Assembly (NCBI GenBank): GCA_017577345.1
Contig: PITX01000031.1
Coordinates: forward strand, 1 to 9,983
Length of the DNA stretch: 9,983 nt
Direction: 5' to 3'
From: Clostridiales bacterium
GTDB lineage: Bacteria; Bacillota; Clostridia; Oscillospirales; Oscillospiraceae
Made by a program: the position numbers and the translations under genes. This document shows, piece after piece, positions 1-6,648 of the stretch. Numbering within the stretch: position 1 is the stretch's first letter; each line of letters starts with the position of its first letter. The notes beneath the pieces are model-generated. The model had not been told where the DNA came from. It saw nothing but the letters and a program-made list of their open reading frames with translations, and did no database searches.

Positions 1-310
1 TTTTCTGACTGCCAAGGTCAGTGCCAGCCTGCTGGGGCTCGGCAACGCCGCCACGCCGATGGGGGTCGCCGCCGTCAAGCGGATGCAGGTTCTCTCGGGC
101 GGCTCGGAGGCGTCAGACGAGATGTGCCGTCTGATCGTGATGAATACCGCTTCCATTCAGCTCCTGCCGACAACGGTCGCCGCCGTCCGTGCCGCATCCG
201 GCGCGGCATCGCCCTTTGATATTCTTCCCGCCGTCTGGGTGACCTCGGTGTGCTCTGTCAGTGCGGGACTGCTCGCGGCGTGGCTCATGGGGAGGAAGGG
301 GCGTGCTTGA
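1..310 (+). CDS. spmA: Spore maturation protein A, C-terminal part (5' end outside window)
   Basis: Partial gene, open from the left edge; frame runs from base 2 and ends at TGA 308-310, leaving about 102 residues. The visible part contains the family-typical stretch SANLLGLGNAATP-like (here SASLLGLGNAATPMG), then a conserved segment with NTASIQLLPTT, and ends in a hydrophobic helix (WVTSVCSVSAGLLAAWL), fitting an integral membrane protein. In Bacillus, SpmA and SpmB are needed for full dehydration of the spore core; the family belongs to the nucleoside-recognition (Gate) membrane domain group and its transported substrate is not established. The stop overlaps the start of spmB, so the two genes are translationally coupled. 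The assignment rests on recognised family motifs plus the SpmB neighbour; an ATG at 59 is internal and not the start. Confidence 0.93.
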   Translation, partial: FLTAKVSASLLGLGNAATPMGVAAVKRMQVLSGGSEASDEMCRLIVMNTASIQLLPTTVAAVRAASGAASPFDILPAVWVTSVCSVSAGLLAAWLMGRKGRA

Positions 311-809
311 CCTGCTGATCCCCGCATTGATGATCCTGATCGCGGTAATCGCACTTGCAAAAAAGCAGGATGTCTATTCTGCCCTGCTGGAGGGCGGTCT
401 GGACGGGCTGAAGCTGCTGCTTTCCATTGCACCGGCACTGGTCATGCTGCTGACCGCCGTACATATGCTCCGCGCCTCCGGTGCGGTCACACTGCTGACA
501 AAGTGGCTTTCCCCTGCTTCCGCTTTTCTCGGCATTCCCGCGCAAACCCTGCCGCTTGTCCTGCTGCGTCCGTTCTCCGGCAGTGCGGCACTTGCCGTCG
601 GTGCCGATCTGATGGGCGTCTATGGTGCAGACAGCCTGATCGGAAGAACGGCGGCCATCATGCTCGGCAGTACGGAGACGACCTTTTACACCATCTCTGT
701 CTACTTCGGTGCCGCCGGTATCAAAAAGACGCGCTATGCAGTGCCCGCCGCACTGATCGCCGATCTGACCGGCTTTCTAATGGCAAGCTTAACTGCAAAA
801 ATACTATAA
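303..809 (+). CDS. spmB: Spore maturation protein B
   Basis: 168-residue membrane protein if started at GTG 303, close to the usual SpmB length of about 175. I chose GTG 303 because a GGAGGAA ribosome binding site (291-297) lies just upstream and the predicted N-terminus (VLDLLIPALMILIAVIAL) is immediately a membrane helix; the longer in-frame start at 261 adds a charged, Gly/Arg-rich leader that belongs to the spmA frame. Hallmarks are LRPFSGSAAL near residue 97 and GSTETTFYTISVYFGAAGIKKTRYA near residue 129, both characteristic of SpmB. It overlaps the end of spmA by 8 bases. Known role of the family: with SpmA, maturation and dehydration of the spore core. Its transcript is ended by the hairpin at 818-857. 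Its presence indicates a spore-forming lineage. Confidence 0.95.
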   Translation: MLDLLIPALMILIAVIALAKKQDVYSALLEGGLDGLKLLLSIAPALVMLLTAVHMLRASGAVTLLTKWLSPASAFLGIPAQTLPLVLLRPFSGSAALAVGADLMGVYGADSLIGRTAAIMLGSTETTFYTISVYFGAAGIKKTRYAVPAALIADLTGFLMASLTAKIL

Positions 810-817
810 CAGACTGA

Positions 818-857
818 GGAGCTGTTGTGTTTCACCACAACAGCTCCCTGTTTTTTT
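818..857 (+). terminator. Rho-independent terminator of spmAB
   Basis: A 12-base-pair perfect stem (GGAGCTGTTGTG at 818-829 pairing with CACAACAGCTCC at 836-847) with a six-base loop is followed by CTG and seven T residues at 851-857. It begins 8 bases after the spmB stop. On the minus strand the hairpin also follows the end of the converging gene, but the T-run there is weak and distant, so termination mainly of the + strand transcript is the simplest reading. The T tract overlaps the stop codon of the converging gene. Confidence 0.9.
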
Positions 858-1780
858 ACTGTAAATACCGCTTTTCCAATGTGCGTACCATGTCGACATA
901 GCACTCGCGGCACTCCTGCGGGCGCTGTTCCTGCAAGGCGCGGTAGCACGGTGCAAGCCAGCGTTCCCGAATTTCTGCATAGCGTTCCTCCGGACGGTCG
1001 CACAGCTCGATGCAGGCGACGATACCGGGGGCTTTGTCGTAATACTCCGCGATCAGTGCCGCGCCGCCATGCTCCGTCAGCCAGCCGTCACGGAAGGCAC
1101 GAAACGCTTCCAGCTCGGCGCAGTCATCGCGCTTGCCCTCAAACGTGCAGGTCGCCGTCGTGATGAAGCACCATTTGCGGCGCTTGAAGCCGCCTGCCAT
1201 TACATCATAATCGCCCGGTGTCCAGACCTGCTTCGGATACCGCTCCAGCCACTGCCGATTGAGCTCCGTCCGGAACGCCTCAGCACATTTCAGTCCGCGC
1301 TTGCGGATCAGCGGTGTAAAGAAGATCGCCAGAACGACACGGGTCTCAAACAGCACCGCATTCTGACGGGAACCCCTGCCCCAGCGGCGGTCTGCCATCA
1401 TATGTTCGTCTACCGCATCTAAAAGATCCTTGCACAGAAGCTCCACCGCCGTCTTTTCTCCGTCCGGACAGGCATCCACGCAGGCATCCAGGCTGTCCAC
1501 CGTCGAACGGTTTTCGTTCTCATAGCCCTCGAAGGCGATAAAGAAGTCCTTTTTCGTAATCTTTTTATAGTAGTCCGGATAGCGTGTGACCGCCTTGGGC
1601 AGACGCTCGCGCAGCTCCTGCCGACGCGCCTAATTCTCCCTCGACGACCGGCTTCTTCACGCGCAGATCAGCGGTCTTCGACCGTTCGCCGCAATACAGA
1701 CAGGAAAATTCCTCCAGCTCCGCGGGGATCTCCAGCGGCTTGCCGCAATTCGGGCAGTTGCCCTTGATCAGTTCTGCCAT
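856..1780 (-). pseudogene. Zinc-ribbon / CFI-box protein split by a frameshift
   Basis: Two minus-strand frames appear to be halves of one gene of about 307 residues. The N-terminal half starts at ATG 1780 (ribosome binding site AAGGAG at 1796-1791) with MAELIKGNCPNCGKPLEIP and a CPNC...CLYC zinc ribbon, but runs into an unrelated tail and stops at 1565. The C-terminal half is open from codon 1629 to the stop at 856-858; just upstream its frame has a TAG at 1632-1630 and it has no convincing start or ribosome binding site of its own (the GTG at 1500 lacks one). Its C-terminal region has CFITTATC, followed by ELEAFRAFRDGWL and AEYYDKAPGIVACIE, resembling the CFI-box domain (CFI.TA.. then LR.FRD..L, then YY..P). 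Skipping one base near 1630 joins the two frames as ...VVEGEL-ARRQELRERLPK. It could be a true pseudogene, a sequencing or assembly indel, or less likely programmed frameshifting. Function unknown. It converges on spmB and diverges from the eut operon. Confidence 0.72.
1629..1633 (-). other. Frameshift point in the zinc-ribbon gene
   Basis: On the minus strand the N-terminal frame reads GAA TTA GGC GCG, while the C-terminal frame needs GCG CGT CGG beginning at 1629. One extra G in the GG pair at 1630-1629, or loss of two bases, explains the break. The joined residues (ARRQELRERLPKAVTRYPDYYKKI) are charged and helix-like, whereas the N-terminal frame beyond this point gives a low-complexity Ala/Gly tail typical of a wrong frame. 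Confidence 0.65.
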
Positions 1781-1803
1781 CGTTATCACGCTCCTTTTGT
1801 GTT

Positions 1804-1832
1804 ATTTTTCCATATTTTCGCGTTCCTGTCAA
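1804..1832 (-). promoter_or_regulatory. Candidate promoter of the zinc-ribbon gene
   Basis: On the minus strand a perfect TTGACA (1832-1827) is followed after 17 bases by AAAAAT (1809-1804), which matches four of six positions of the sigma-A -10 consensus. Transcription would begin near 1797, directly at the AAGGAG ribosome binding site, leaving a very short leader, so the exact -10 element is uncertain. The -35 box lies inside the inverted repeat at 1823-1844. Confidence 0.3.
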
Positions 1833-1852
1833 CCGAAACAGGAAACTTTTTT
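1823..1852 (+). terminator. Weak hairpin with T-run, possible attenuator upstream of eutG
   Basis: TTCCTGT (1823-1829) can pair with ACAGGAA (1838-1844) around an eight-base loop, followed after two bases by six T residues (1847-1852). No + strand gene lies directly upstream, so if it terminates anything it would be a leader transcript entering eutG. Firmicute eut operons are often controlled by antitermination through the ANTAR regulator EutV, which recognises paired hairpins with six-base loops having A at position 1 and G at position 4; this loop is eight bases and does not fit cleanly. The stem is only 7 base pairs with three G-C pairs. Confidence 0.3.
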
Positions 1853-1859
1853 CAAACTG

Positions 1860-1890
1860 TTTACATGATTTCCCGTCATCGGGAAATACT
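1860..1890 (+). promoter_or_regulatory. Candidate eutG promoter with embedded palindromic operator
   Basis: TTTACA at 1860-1865 resembles a -35 box (five of six) and AATACT at 1885-1890 a weak -10 (four of six), 19 bases apart. Between and overlapping them lies a perfect inverted repeat, ATTTCCCG (1868-1875) and CGGGAAAT (1880-1887), separated by TCAT. Placed there, it would suit a dimeric repressor, or as RNA it would form an 8-base-pair hairpin shortly before the eutG ribosome binding site. The 19-base spacing and short leader make the promoter call tentative; the palindrome itself is certain. Confidence 0.35.
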
Positions 1891-1912
1891 ACGCGTGAAA
1901 AGAGGCGATCTG

Positions 1913-2965
1913 ATGCAGACCTTTGCGTTACAAACGAAGCTTTGCTTCGGTGAAAATGCGCTTGATGCGCTGTCTTCCCTGCAGGCGCAGCGCGTGCTGA
2001 TCGTAACAGACCGGTTTTTTGCAGAAAACGGCATAGCGGAGCAAATCGGCAAGCGCTGCGGCTGTGAATTCCGCATTTTTTCCGAGGTACAGCCCGACCC
2101 CGCACTCACGCTGATCGCGCAGGGCGTGCAGGTGATGCAGGACTTCTCCCCCGACACATTGATCGCGCTCGGCGGCGGCAGTGCCATCGACTGCGCGAAG
2201 GGAATGCTCTCCATGAGCGATAAAGACGCCTGTCTGATTGCCGTACCGACCTCCTCCGGTACCGGCTCAGAGGTCACCTCGTTCGCCATTTTGAGCCACG
2301 ACGGGGTGAAGCATCCGCTGGTCAATGACGCCCTGCGCCCGCGCATGGCGATTTTAGATGCATCCCTGCTGCAAAAGCTCCCGAAAAGCCTGATTGCAGA
2401 TGCAGGCATGGATGTTCTGGCGCACTGCATAGAAGCCGTCGCCGCAAAAAATGCCTCGCCGTTTTCCGAGGCGTTTGCCGTCTGCGCGTTCCGCAAGGCT
2501 TTGGAGCTGCTCCCGAAATCCTACCGCGGCGACAGTTCCGTTCGGGAAACGGTACACTGCGCAGCGACCATGGCAGGCGTTGCCTTTGATTCCGCCGGAC
2601 TCGGTGCATGTCACGCCCTCTCTCATGCCATCGGCGGAACATTTCATCTGGCACACGGACGCATCAACGGCATTTTGCTTCCCCACATCATCACCTTGAA
2701 TGCCCCTGCCTGCACGCCGTCCTACAACGGTCTTGCAGGTATGTGCGGTCTTTCCGGTATCGCGGGTCTGCGCCTTGCGATCATGCGGGTACGAAAACAG
2801 CTTGAGCTGCCTGCAACGCTGCACGAGGCAGGGCTGGAGCGTAATGCCGTTCTGCGCGAAGCAGAAGCGATCAGCGAGGCTGCCGTGAACGACCCCTGCA
2901 CACTGACCAATCCCCGTCCGGTCACGAAATCGGACTATCTCGCGCTTCTGCGCAGTGCCCTATGA
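1913..2965 (+). CDS. eutG: Iron-containing alcohol dehydrogenase, EutG type
   Basis: 350-residue member of the iron-dependent alcohol dehydrogenase family, here expected to reduce acetaldehyde to ethanol with NADH and so regenerate NAD+ for EutE. Start ATG 1913 follows AGAGG (1901-1905); the open frame reaches back to 1799, but that stretch covers the intergenic inverted repeats and has no ribosome binding site. The dinucleotide-binding GGGS is at residues 87-90, and TSSGTGSEV at 113-121. Metal ligands are predicted as Asp167, His171, His234 and His248, with the same spacing (4, 63, 14) as the iron ligands of FucO. At 350 residues it lacks the roughly 35-residue N-terminal extension of enteric EutG. 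It is the first gene of the operon, and its TGA overlaps the ATG of eutA. The specific EutG role is inferred from context; another short-chain alcohol substrate is possible. Confidence 0.92.
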   Translation: MQTFALQTKLCFGENALDALSSLQAQRVLIVTDRFFAENGIAEQIGKRCGCEFRIFSEVQPDPALTLIAQGVQVMQDFSPDTLIALGGGSAIDCAKGMLSMSDKDACLIAVPTSSGTGSEVTSFAILSHDGVKHPLVNDALRPRMAILDASLLQKLPKSLIADAGMDVLAHCIEAVAAKNASPFSEAFAVCAFRKALELLPKSYRGDSSVRETVHCAATMAGVAFDSAGLGACHALSHAIGGTFHLAHGRINGILLPHIITLNAPACTPSYNGLAGMCGLSGIAGLRLAIMRVRKQLELPATLHEAGLERNAVLREAEAISEAAVNDPCTLTNPRPVTKSDYLALLRSAL

Positions 2966-4350
2966 GCGGCGAACAGCTTTTGTCGGTGGGCATCGACATC
3001 GGTACTACAACGACACAGCTCGTCTTTTCCCGGCTGACTGTGCAAAATGAGGGCACGCCTTTCAGCGTACCGCATTTTGCAATCACGGAAAAAGAGATTT
3101 TATACAGCAGTAAGATCCACTTCACCCCTCTGCTTAGCGACACGGTCATTGTTACCGCAGGCGTGGCGCAGATCGTGGTTCCGGAACACGCCGCCGCCGG
3201 CATGGCGAAAGCGGATGTGCAGATCGGGGCCGTCTTCATCACCGGAGGGACAGCGCGAAAGGAAAACGCCGCCGAGGTGCTCTCCACCCTGTCCGGCTAT
3301 GCAGGTGATTTTGTCGTGGCAACTGCCGGTCCTGCGCTGGAAAGCGTGCTGGCAGGCAAAGGCTCCGGCGCGCAGAGCTATTCCGAAGCGCATCAGTGCG
3401 CCGTCCTGAATTTTGACATCGGCGGCGGCACGACCAACCTTGCCCTCTTCGACTGCGGCAGGCTGATCGACACAGGCTGTCTGAATGTCGGCGGCAGGCT
3501 GATGAAGGTGAAGCCGGACGGTACCGTGACTTATCTTTCCCCCGTTTTGCAGCCGTATTTTCACTTCGTGATCGGGCAGCAGCTCGCGCCGCAGGAGCTG
3601 GAAGCCGTGACCGGATTTTTGGTCTCCGTACTGGAAAAGGCGGTCAGCGGACAGGCTGTGCCGGACGGCTTTCTTACCGACAAGGCGATCACCGTCCGGG
3701 GAAATCCGCTGTTTTCCTTCTCCGGCGGCGTTGCCGATCTGATCGACGATACCACGCGTGAGCCGTTTGCTTACGGCGATCTGGGCGTACTGCTCGGCAA
3801 GGCGATCTTCGCTTCCTCCCTCTGCGGAAAGCAATTTCTGCGTGCAAAAGAGACGATCCGCGCCACCGTGATCGGCGCAGGAAGCCATACGACAGAGCTT
3901 TCCGGCAGTACGATCCTCTATGACCGCGTGGAATTTCCCCTGAAAAATCTTCCCGTTGCAACCCTCGCGCCGGGAGAGGAATTTGAAGACTCCGCGATCG
4001 TCGCGGAAAAGATCCGCCGCAGATCCGCCCTGTTTTCCGCCGACGGAAGTCCCTCTGTTCTGGGACTGCAGGGACGGGCAAATCCCAAATTTTCAGAATT
4101 ATGTAAACTTGCAGACGGAGTCGCGCTGGGTCTGGAGCCGTCGGCGCAGGCAGGAAATCCTCTGATCATCGCCGTAGAGGCGGACATGGGCAAGGCACTG
4201 GGGCAGGCTCTGCGGATGCTGCTGCCCGAGGTGCCGCTGATCTGTCTGGACGGCGTGCATCTGCCCGAAGGTTCCTATCTGGACATCGGCAGTCCGGTCG
4301 CAAGCGGTCAGGTACTGCCCGTTGTCGTAAAAACACTCGCACTCGGGTAG
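2962..4350 (+). CDS. eutA: Ethanolamine ammonia-lyase reactivating factor EutA
   Basis: 462-residue protein of the actin/Hsp70-like ATPase fold. Known family role: ATP- and Mg-dependent exchange of damaged cobalamin bound to ethanolamine ammonia-lyase for fresh adenosylcobalamin. Three ATP-binding segments are visible in the expected order: GIDIGTTTT (phosphate 1) at residues 10-18, FDIGGGTTN (phosphate 2) at 151-159, and VIGAGSHTTELSG (adenosine region) at 303-315. Also typical are the ITGGTARKENA segment near 93-103 and DIGSPV near the C-terminus. The ATG overlaps the eutG stop in an ATGA junction, indicating translational coupling, and eutB follows after 22 bases. Length and order (eutA-eutB-eutC) agree with characterised eut operons. 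Confidence 0.97.
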   Translation: MSGEQLLSVGIDIGTTTTQLVFSRLTVQNEGTPFSVPHFAITEKEILYSSKIHFTPLLSDTVIVTAGVAQIVVPEHAAAGMAKADVQIGAVFITGGTARKENAAEVLSTLSGYAGDFVVATAGPALESVLAGKGSGAQSYSEAHQCAVLNFDIGGGTTNLALFDCGRLIDTGCLNVGGRLMKVKPDGTVTYLSPVLQPYFHFVIGQQLAPQELEAVTGFLVSVLEKAVSGQAVPDGFLTDKAITVRGNPLFSFSGGVADLIDDTTREPFAYGDLGVLLGKAIFASSLCGKQFLRAKETIRATVIGAGSHTTELSGSTILYDRVEFPLKNLPVATLAPGEEFEDSAIVAEKIRRRSALFSADGSPSVLGLQGRANPKFSELCKLADGVALGLEPSAQAGNPLIIAVEADMGKALGQALRMLLPEVPLICLDGVHLPEGSYLDIGSPVASGQVLPVVVKTLALG

Positions 4351-4372
4351 CAAATACGAAGGAGTTGATTGT

Positions 4373-5734
4373 TTGAAGCTCAAAACACTGCTGTTCGGAA
4401 AAACCTACAGCTTCCGCGATGTCAAGGATGTGCTGGCGAAGGCAAATGAGGAAAAATCGGGCGATAAGCTGGCTGGCGTGGCAGCGGAAAGTGCAGAGGA
4501 ACGGGTCGCGGCAAAGGTCGTTCTGTCCGAGCTGCTGCTGTCTGACCTGCGCGAAAATCCCGCCGTTCCCTACGAGGAGGACGAGGTGACGCGCATCATT
4601 CAGGATGATGTGAATGAACGCATCTATGCCGAGATCCGCGGCTGGACGGTCTCGGAGCTGCGCGAATGGCTGCTTGCCGAGACCACGACAAGTGCAGATA
4701 TTGCGCGGATCCGGCGCGGTCTGACCTCGGAGATGGTGGCAGGGGTCTGTAAGCTGATGAGCAATCTTGATCTGATCACTGCGGCAAAGAAGATGCCCGT
4801 GACCGCACACTGCAACACCACGATCGGTTTGCCCGGTACCCTCTCGTGCCGCCTGCAGCCCAACCACCCGACCGATGACATTGACGGCATCGTTGCTTCC
4901 ACCTTAGAGGGTCTTTCCTTTGGCGCAGGTGACGCGGTCATCGGTCTCAATCCCGCCGGTGACAGTGCGGAAAGCGCGAAACGAATTCTGACCCGCTTTG
5001 AGGAGATCAAGCAGAAGTATCAAATTCCCACGCAGACCTGCGTTCTGGCGCATGTCACTACGCAGATGCGTGCCATTGAGGCAGGTGCACCTGCCGATCT
5101 GATCTTCCAGTCCATCGCAGGCTCGGAAAAGGGCAACGCCGCCTTCGGCTTTGACGGCAAGACCATCGAACAGGCGCGGCAGCTTGCCCTCACGCAGGGC
5201 ACGGCTGAGGGGCCGAATGTGCTCTATTTTGAGACCGGTCAGGGCTCAGAGCTGTCCTCGGAGGCGCATCACGGCGCAGATCAGGTCACGATGGAGGCAC
5301 GCTGCTACGGCTTTGCCAGGCGGTATCAGCCCTTCCTCGTCAACACCGTCGTCGGCTTCATCGGTCCGGAATACCTCTACGACGCAAGGCAGGTCATCCG
5401 TGCCGGTCTGGAGGATCATTTCATGGGCAAGCTGACCGGCATCCCCATGGGCTGCGATGCCTGCTACACCAACCATATGAAGGCGGATCAGAACGACATT
5501 GAAAATCTCGCGACCCTGCTGACCGCTGCCGGCTGCAACTATTTTATGGGCATCCCGCACGGTGACGATGTGATGCTCAACTATCAGACCACCGGCTTCC
5601 ACGAAACGGCGACTCTGCGGGAGCTGTACGGACTGACGGCGATCGCACCCTTCCAAGCCTGGCTGGAAAAGATGGGATTTATCGAAAACGGACATCTGAC
5701 TGCCAAGGCCGGTGACGGCTCGGCACTGATTTGA
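4373..5734 (+). CDS. eutB: Ethanolamine ammonia-lyase large subunit
   Basis: 453-residue TIM-barrel catalytic subunit of the adenosylcobalamin-dependent lyase that converts ethanolamine to acetaldehyde and ammonia; works with EutC. It has exactly the length of the E. coli protein, and residues reported to bind substrate fall at the same numbers: Arg160 and Gln162 (in SCRLQPN), Asn193 (GLNPAGD), Glu287 (YFETGQGSE) and Asp362 (GCDACYTNH). The start is an uncommon TTG at 4373, chosen because AAGGAG (4359-4364) sits 8 bases upstream and the N-terminus KLKTLLFGKTYSF is standard for EutB. It follows eutA by 22 bases and precedes eutC by 11. No key residue is missing, so the enzyme looks functional. 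Confidence 0.99.
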   Translation: MKLKTLLFGKTYSFRDVKDVLAKANEEKSGDKLAGVAAESAEERVAAKVVLSELLLSDLRENPAVPYEEDEVTRIIQDDVNERIYAEIRGWTVSELREWLLAETTTSADIARIRRGLTSEMVAGVCKLMSNLDLITAAKKMPVTAHCNTTIGLPGTLSCRLQPNHPTDDIDGIVASTLEGLSFGAGDAVIGLNPAGDSAESAKRILTRFEEIKQKYQIPTQTCVLAHVTTQMRAIEAGAPADLIFQSIAGSEKGNAAFGFDGKTIEQARQLALTQGTAEGPNVLYFETGQGSELSSEAHHGADQVTMEARCYGFARRYQPFLVNTVVGFIGPEYLYDARQVIRAGLEDHFMGKLTGIPMGCDACYTNHMKADQNDIENLATLLTAAGCNYFMGIPHGDDVMLNYQTTGFHETATLRELYGLTAIAPFQAWLEKMGFIENGHLTAKAGDGSALI

Positions 5735-5745
5735 GGAGGTGCGGT

Positions 5746-6648
5746 ATGAATCAGGATGAACTGAAAAAAATCGTTGCGCAGATGCTCTCGGAGCTGCATC
5801 CGCAGGAAACGCCGTCCTCCGTCCCGGAGCCGCCGGTCAAGGCGGGCGAATACAAGCCGTCACAGATCATCGTGCAGGAGGAAGCTCTGCAGGATATTTC
5901 CAAGGTCGATCTCAGGCAACAGTATCTCGTGGAAAATCCTCATAATGCGGCGGCATTTCAGTCTCTCCGGGCAAAAACGCCGGCGCGTCTCGGCGTCGGC
6001 AGGGCAGGCACGCGCTATAAGACTTCCACCCTGCTCCGCTTCCGTGCAGATCACGCCGCGGCGCAGGACAGTGTGTTTTCCATGGTGCCGGACGATTTTG
6101 CCAAGGCACACGGCTTGATCCCCGTGCAGACAAAATGCACGGACAAGGACGAATATCTGACAAGACCCGACCTCGGCAGACGCTTTGATGAGAATAATCA
6201 GAAGGTAATTGTGGAAGTCTGTAAACAGCAGCGTGTCGTGCTGGTCATCGGGGACGGACTTTCCTCCGCCGCTATTACCGCCAATGCGCCCGACTGTGCC
6301 GCCGCCATCCGTCAGGGTCTGAAAAACTACGGCATTGAGCTCGGTAAGTCGCTGTATATCAAATTCTGCCGCGTCGGTGCATCCGATCACATCGGTGATC
6401 TGACCGGCTGTGAGCTGGTATGTATGCTCGTCGGAGAGCGGCCGGGTCTGGTGACCAACGAATCCATGTCCGCCTATATCACCTACAAGCCCTACTGCGG
6501 TATCTCCGAGTCGAAACGCACCGTGGTCTCCAATATCCACAAGCAGGGGGTTTCCGCAGTGGAGGCAGGTGCGCATATTGCCTCCCTGATCGACCGGATG
6601 CTCAAGCAGAAGGCATCCGGCATTGACCTGACGGAGGCGGCAACATGA
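5746..6648 (+). CDS. eutC: Ethanolamine ammonia-lyase small subunit
   Basis: 300-residue small subunit that forms the cobalamin-binding interface with EutB. ATG 5746 is preceded by GAGGAGG (5733-5739, overlapping the eutB stop), so I prefer it to the TTG at 5731. The conserved C-terminal domain has VIGDGLSSAA at 167-176, RVGASDHIGD at 209-218, GERPGL at 230-235 and CGISESKRTVVSNIH at 251-265, all typical of EutC. The first about 17 residues (MNQDELKKIVAQMLSEL) form an amphipathic helix followed by a Pro/Ser-rich linker to about residue 36; in Salmonella the EutC N-terminus is a microcompartment targeting signal, so the same is inferred here. Its TGA overlaps the eutL ATG. Confidence 0.98.
   Translation: MNQDELKKIVAQMLSELHPQETPSSVPEPPVKAGEYKPSQIIVQEEALQDISKVDLRQQYLVENPHNAAAFQSLRAKTPARLGVGRAGTRYKTSTLLRFRADHAAAQDSVFSMVPDDFAKAHGLIPVQTKCTDKDEYLTRPDLGRRFDENNQKVIVEVCKQQRVVLVIGDGLSSAAITANAPDCAAAIRQGLKNYGIELGKSLYIKFCRVGASDHIGDLTGCELVCMLVGERPGLVTNESMSAYITYKPYCGISESKRTVVSNIHKQGVSAVEAGAHIASLIDRMLKQKASGIDLTEAAT

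Noticed and set aside
261..302. Longer spmB start at ATG 261
   Set aside because: It adds a charged Gly/Arg leader encoded by the spmA reading frame, while GTG 303 has a GGAGGAA site and begins with a membrane helix.
1249..1255. GCCACTG, like the core of the B12-riboswitch box
   Set aside because: It lies inside the zinc-ribbon gene on the non-coding strand, away from any leader, and no surrounding cobalamin riboswitch structure is seen. The 130-base eutG leader also has none.
1069..1422. Plus-strand open frame opposite the CFI-box region
   Set aside because: The minus-strand frame has the recognisable CFI-box motif; the + frame has none and no ribosome binding site.
1838..1890. EutV (ANTAR) binding tandem hairpins
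   Set aside because: The loops are eight and four bases and do not present the A1/G4 six-base loop, so I do not call an ANTAR site.
1799..1912. N-terminal extension of eutG from upstream in-frame starts (1799, 1865)
   Set aside because: The extension would translate the intergenic palindromes, lacks ribosome binding sites, and has no similarity to EutG; ATG 1913 has a suitable site.
3100..3888. 262-residue minus-strand open frame opposite eutA
   Set aside because: Composition is typical of an antisense shadow (rich in Arg, Gly, His, Gln) with no family motif.
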